Shown: positions 6,254 through 9,097 of the stretch, piece by piece | How positions within the stretch are numbered: the first letter of the stretch is position 1 | How the letters are laid out: each line of letters opens with the position of its first letter | Assembly (NCBI GenBank): GCA_905193395.1 | Contig: CAJJOO010000035.1 | Coordinates: 1 to 9,097, forward strand | Direction: 5' to 3' | DNA: 9,097 bases | Source of the DNA: an uncultured Porphyromonadaceae bacterium | Lineage (GTDB): Bacteria; Bacteroidota; Bacteroidia; Bacteroidales; Muribaculaceae | The notes under the pieces: generated by a model | Database searches by the model: none | Told to the model about the DNA's origin: nothing | What the model saw: only the letters and a program-made list of their open reading frames with translations | Program-made: the position numbers and the translations under genes

Positions 6254-8635
6254 CACGCTCCCGGCTCCTGGAAAGTTTTCCCGATGTCCGGCGAGTATTT
6301 CACCAAGGTACTCGATACTCCGCGGAAAGTCTTTTATGTCACCGGCGGATGTCTTTACAGTTACGACAAAGAATATGAGGAAACCGTTTTCTATGCTCCC
6401 GGCCAGCGTATCAATGATTACGGAATTTCCGATATTTTCTTCAATCCGGACAAAAATTATCTGGCTGTGGTTTATGAGAACTCGAACATAGATCTTATCT
6501 ACGACGACGGTTCCGTGGTGAGTCTTCCCGAAATCAAAAACTCTTCCATCACAACTTCGACGAAGGTCAATAACCTTTTTTTCGCCAACGACCGTATTTA
6601 CGTGGCCACCGATTTCGGCCTTGTGGTTTTCAGCGACAAAGACCATATTGTGGTTGAAAGCGGTATTCTCGGTGCCAGACTCCAGGTGCTGTGGGCCGAC
6701 GACAACTATCTTTACACTGTCGTGGACTATAAACTGATGTGTTCTCCCATTGCCGAGCGCCACAACACCCTGTCCAAATTCACTTCACTGACAAACATGT
6801 CGGCCGATGCCGTTTATGCTACTTCCGATAATTCGTTCATCTACACTTCGGGCAGCGGCAATTCAGCCGGTATTTATAAACTCAAAATAAATGCTCCGCA
6901 GAGCGCTTCCTATTCGAAGACAGCCGATGTTCCCGGTCTCGTCGCCCTGCGTCCCTACAAAAAAGGTTTTGTAGCCTACTGCGGCACCAGACTCGTGTTC
7001 CTCAATTCTGAAGGAACTGTGGACAGCACTATTGCCATTCCCGAACTTCTCAAGGACAACACCTTATCCACCTGGGAGGGTCCGGCGAGCGTTTGGGCTG
7101 CCGACCATTTCGGTCCCGCCCGCTTTGATATTTCCGGCAACAGTCCCGTGATGCTCAGCGAGCGTTTCCGTCCCGAATCTTTCGTCGACTTCGCTTCCGG
7201 CTATGCAACAAACTCGCCCGACAACTCTTCGGTATATATCACCAGCATCGGTATGAGCGAATACCATCCTGCCGGTGATCCCAGCAATGAACGCCGTCTG
7301 CCCTTCTTCTGTGAAAAGTACGACTGGGCAACCGGACGCATCACGACAATTCACCCCTATGGAGTGAAGAACTTGACCTCGCTTCCGCAGTGGGAGGCCA
7401 ATCAAATAAACAGCAAATATTTCTATGGGGGCGCGGGTAACACTATTGTCGACCCTGTCGATCCTACCCTCATATATCACTGCAATAACTTCGAGGGTCT
7501 GTTCCTGATGCGCGACCAGCAGATTGTCCATTGTCTTGACAAGAATGATTTTCCAGCCAACATCACATGGGAATCGCGACTTTCCTGTATTGAATTCGAC
7601 CAGATGGGCAACCTCTGGTTCGGTACCTGGGCTCTTGATAACAACTGTTTCTTCATATTGCCGAAGGACAAGGTTGACGTTCTGCGCAAGAATCCCGAGG
7701 CCATTCAGAAGAGCGATTTCGTTGTTTTCGACAAAATCACAGGAGAATCCGGCAAAATGGATATGCGTCTTCTGGCTCTGAAAAACAGTAATAAACTTCT
7801 TTACATCCGCGGCAGTTGGGGCGGTCCCATCATCGGTTTCGACACCAAGGGTACCCCGAGTTTTACCGATGATACAGCAGTGGTTTATTCCGATGGTTTC
7901 CTGGATGATGACGGCGTCATCACCAATCCACAGCGCAAGACCTGCCTCGTAGAGGATCTGAACGGCCAGGTATGGTTCGGTTCATCGAACGGTGTATTCA
8001 TTCTCCGCGACAAGAACCAGATTGGCGTTGACAACGGTTCGCGCACAATCAACGTTATCCGTCCCAAGGTTGCCCGCAACGACGGTACCAACTATGCCGA
8101 CTATCTTCTCGCCAGCGAGACTGTCCTCTATATTGCCGTCGATCCCTCCAACCGCAAATGGATTGCCACACAGGCCTCGGGCCTCTATCTGGTGAGCGAG
8201 GACGGTTCCGAAATCCTCGAACACATCACCGCCGACAATTCGCCCCTGATGTCGAACACCGTCTATACCGTTGCATGTGACCCGTCCAGCAACGATGTCC
8301 TTATCGGCACTCCCTACGGCATGTATCTGTACAGCAGCACCTCGGCTCCCGCTGCCGACGACTATTCCGAAGTATATGCCTTCCCCAATCCCGTGCGTCC
8401 CGACTATGGCGGCTGGATTACAATCAACGGACTGATGGACAATTCCCTGGTTAAGATTGCCGATGCCCAGGGCAGTGTGCTTTGGGAAGGCCGTAGCGAG
8501 GGCGGTATGGTGGTCTGGGACGGTTGCAACCGCGACGGTTCGCGCGTTCGTTCGGGCGTCTACATGGTTCTCGCCTCGCAGAATGCCGACGGTTCTTCCT
8601 CGGGCGTCGTTACAAAAATCGTTGTCATAAATTAA
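6191..8635 (+). CDS. porZ: PorZ-like beta-propeller protein of the type IX secretion system
   Basis: The 814-residue protein begins with a signal peptide: MIKK, a hydrophobic leucine-rich stretch, then AMAFA-Q with likely cleavage after Ala20. The body is made of propeller-type repeats with WFGT/IATD-like strands, for example at about 133 (NDRIYVATDFGLVVF), 473 (GNLWFGTW), 592 (GQVWFGSSNGVFIL), 655 (RKWIATQASGLYLV) and 703 (VLIGTPYGMYLY). Residues 729-814 form a T9SS C-terminal domain, starting YAFPNPVRP and ending SGVVTKIVVIN with a RSGVYMV strand. P. gingivalis PorZ is a similar-sized propeller protein with a C-terminal domain; with PorU, PorV and PorQ it forms the attachment complex and hands A-LPS to the sortase PorU on the cell surface. 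The match in architecture and size supports this call, but another T9SS cargo with regulator-type propellers remains possible. It is 39 bases after rdgB. Confidence 0.8.
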   Translation: MIKKLFLLLLLTISAAMAFAQHAPGSWKVFPMSGEYFTKVLDTPRKVFYVTGGCLYSYDKEYEETVFYAPGQRINDYGISDIFFNPDKNYLAVVYENSNIDLIYDDGSVVSLPEIKNSSITTSTKVNNLFFANDRIYVATDFGLVVFSDKDHIVVESGILGARLQVLWADDNYLYTVVDYKLMCSPIAERHNTLSKFTSLTNMSADAVYATSDNSFIYTSGSGNSAGIYKLKINAPQSASYSKTADVPGLVALRPYKKGFVAYCGTRLVFLNSEGTVDSTIAIPELLKDNTLSTWEGPASVWAADHFGPARFDISGNSPVMLSERFRPESFVDFASGYATNSPDNSSVYITSIGMSEYHPAGDPSNERRLPFFCEKYDWATGRITTIHPYGVKNLTSLPQWEANQINSKYFYGGAGNTIVDPVDPTLIYHCNNFEGLFLMRDQQIVHCLDKNDFPANITWESRLSCIEFDQMGNLWFGTWALDNNCFFILPKDKVDVLRKNPEAIQKSDFVVFDKITGESGKMDMRLLALKNSNKLLYIRGSWGGPIIGFDTKGTPSFTDDTAVVYSDGFLDDDGVITNPQRKTCLVEDLNGQVWFGSSNGVFILRDKNQIGVDNGSRTINVIRPKVARNDGTNYADYLLASETVLYIAVDPSNRKWIATQASGLYLVSEDGSEILEHITADNSPLMSNTVYTVACDPSSNDVLIGTPYGMYLYSSTSAPAADDYSEVYAFPNPVRPDYGGWITINGLMDNSLVKIADAQGSVLWEGRSEGGMVVWDGCNRDGSRVRSGVYMVLASQNADGSSSGVVTKIVVIN

Positions 8636-8640
8636 TTGCA

Positions 8641-9097
8641 ATGAGTGATTTGATGAAATATGCCGACGAGGCCGACAAGTCTCTCGGAATTGCCGGTATG
8701 GCAATATCTCTAGTAGCCTGCGACAGCGAGGATTACCTCGCCTCCGTTTCCCTTGAAGAGGGCGATGAACCCCTTGAACTTGCCGGCGAGTTCTTTTTCG
8801 GAGGCAATCCCGGGATTTCCGCCAAAATCGCCTGGAACGAGATTCTGCGCCAATATCAGGTCGGCTCTGCGATGATTATGGGCAACGTCCTATGTCGCGC
8901 GCATGCAGCCGGTCACGGTCTCGACGACCGCGTTGTTGATTTCATTCACAAGTTTATCTGCGACGAGGGCCACTCCATGTGCTCGCTCGACGACGACGAG
9001 GTCGAAAATCTCTATAACAAGAATTTCGCCTACTACAAGCGTCTGTTTTCACATCCCAGCGTTGTCATTATTGCCCGCGATTTTGCCAACGACCTGC
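8641..9097 (+). CDS. Unrecognised cytoplasmic protein, 3' end outside window
   Basis: An open frame begins with ATG five bases after the porZ-like stop and runs without a stop to the right edge, giving 152 residues (MSDLMKYADEADKSLGIAGM...). Its codon choice and base composition resemble the upstream genes, and it is almost certainly translated from the same message. I do not recognise the family. There is no signal peptide or membrane segment. The sequence is acidic (for example SLDDDEVEN at 115-123) with helical-looking stretches. Four cysteines and several histidines include an evenly spaced set: Cys85, His88, His92, then His103, Cys107, His111, Cys114. A second ATG at codon 5 (8653) is an alternative start. 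Its place directly behind a T9SS gene may be coincidental operon structure. No function is proposed. Confidence 0.8.
   Translation, partial: MSDLMKYADEADKSLGIAGMAISLVACDSEDYLASVSLEEGDEPLELAGEFFFGGNPGISAKIAWNEILRQYQVGSAMIMGNVLCRAHAAGHGLDDRVVDFIHKFICDEGHSMCSLDDDEVENLYNKNFAYYKRLFSHPSVVIIARDFANDL

Overview
The window looks like chromosomal DNA from a Bacteroidota bacterium, order Bacteroidales. A gut lineage such as Muribaculaceae is possible but not proven. The evidence is a PorZ-type protein with a type IX secretion C-terminal domain, a LeuRS with the insertion I associate with Bacteroidota, an absence of Shine-Dalgarno sequences before most genes, and non-coding DNA with TAnnTTTG-type promoter elements. 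Coding DNA is roughly half G+C; the large intergenic gap is clearly A+T-richer, especially on its nadA side.

Layout. Positions 1-1111 (minus strand) hold the N-terminal two thirds of an acyl-CoA ligase of the medium-chain/ACSM type; its 3' end lies outside the window. Positions 1112-1754 are a 643-base divergent intergenic region. It carries a likely promoter for the ligase, two candidate promoters for the rightward genes and several short inverted or direct repeats, but no convincing gene. From 1755 to the right edge, five plus-strand genes follow with gaps of 37, 46, 39 and 5 bases: nadA (quinolinate synthase), leuS (leucyl-tRNA synthetase), rdgB (XTP/dITP pyrophosphatase), a porZ-like T9SS gene, and an unrecognised gene cut by the right edge.

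The spacing suggests one operon, or at least readthrough, joining NAD biosynthesis, tRNA charging, nucleotide-pool cleaning and a cell-surface secretion component. These are not one pathway; the shared feature is probably constitutive housekeeping expression. I see no RNA gene, CRISPR array, insertion sequence, prophage or defence system. The least explained parts are the repeat-bearing intergenic region and the last gene, which has an evenly spaced Cys/His cluster. I did not find a clearly new biological system.
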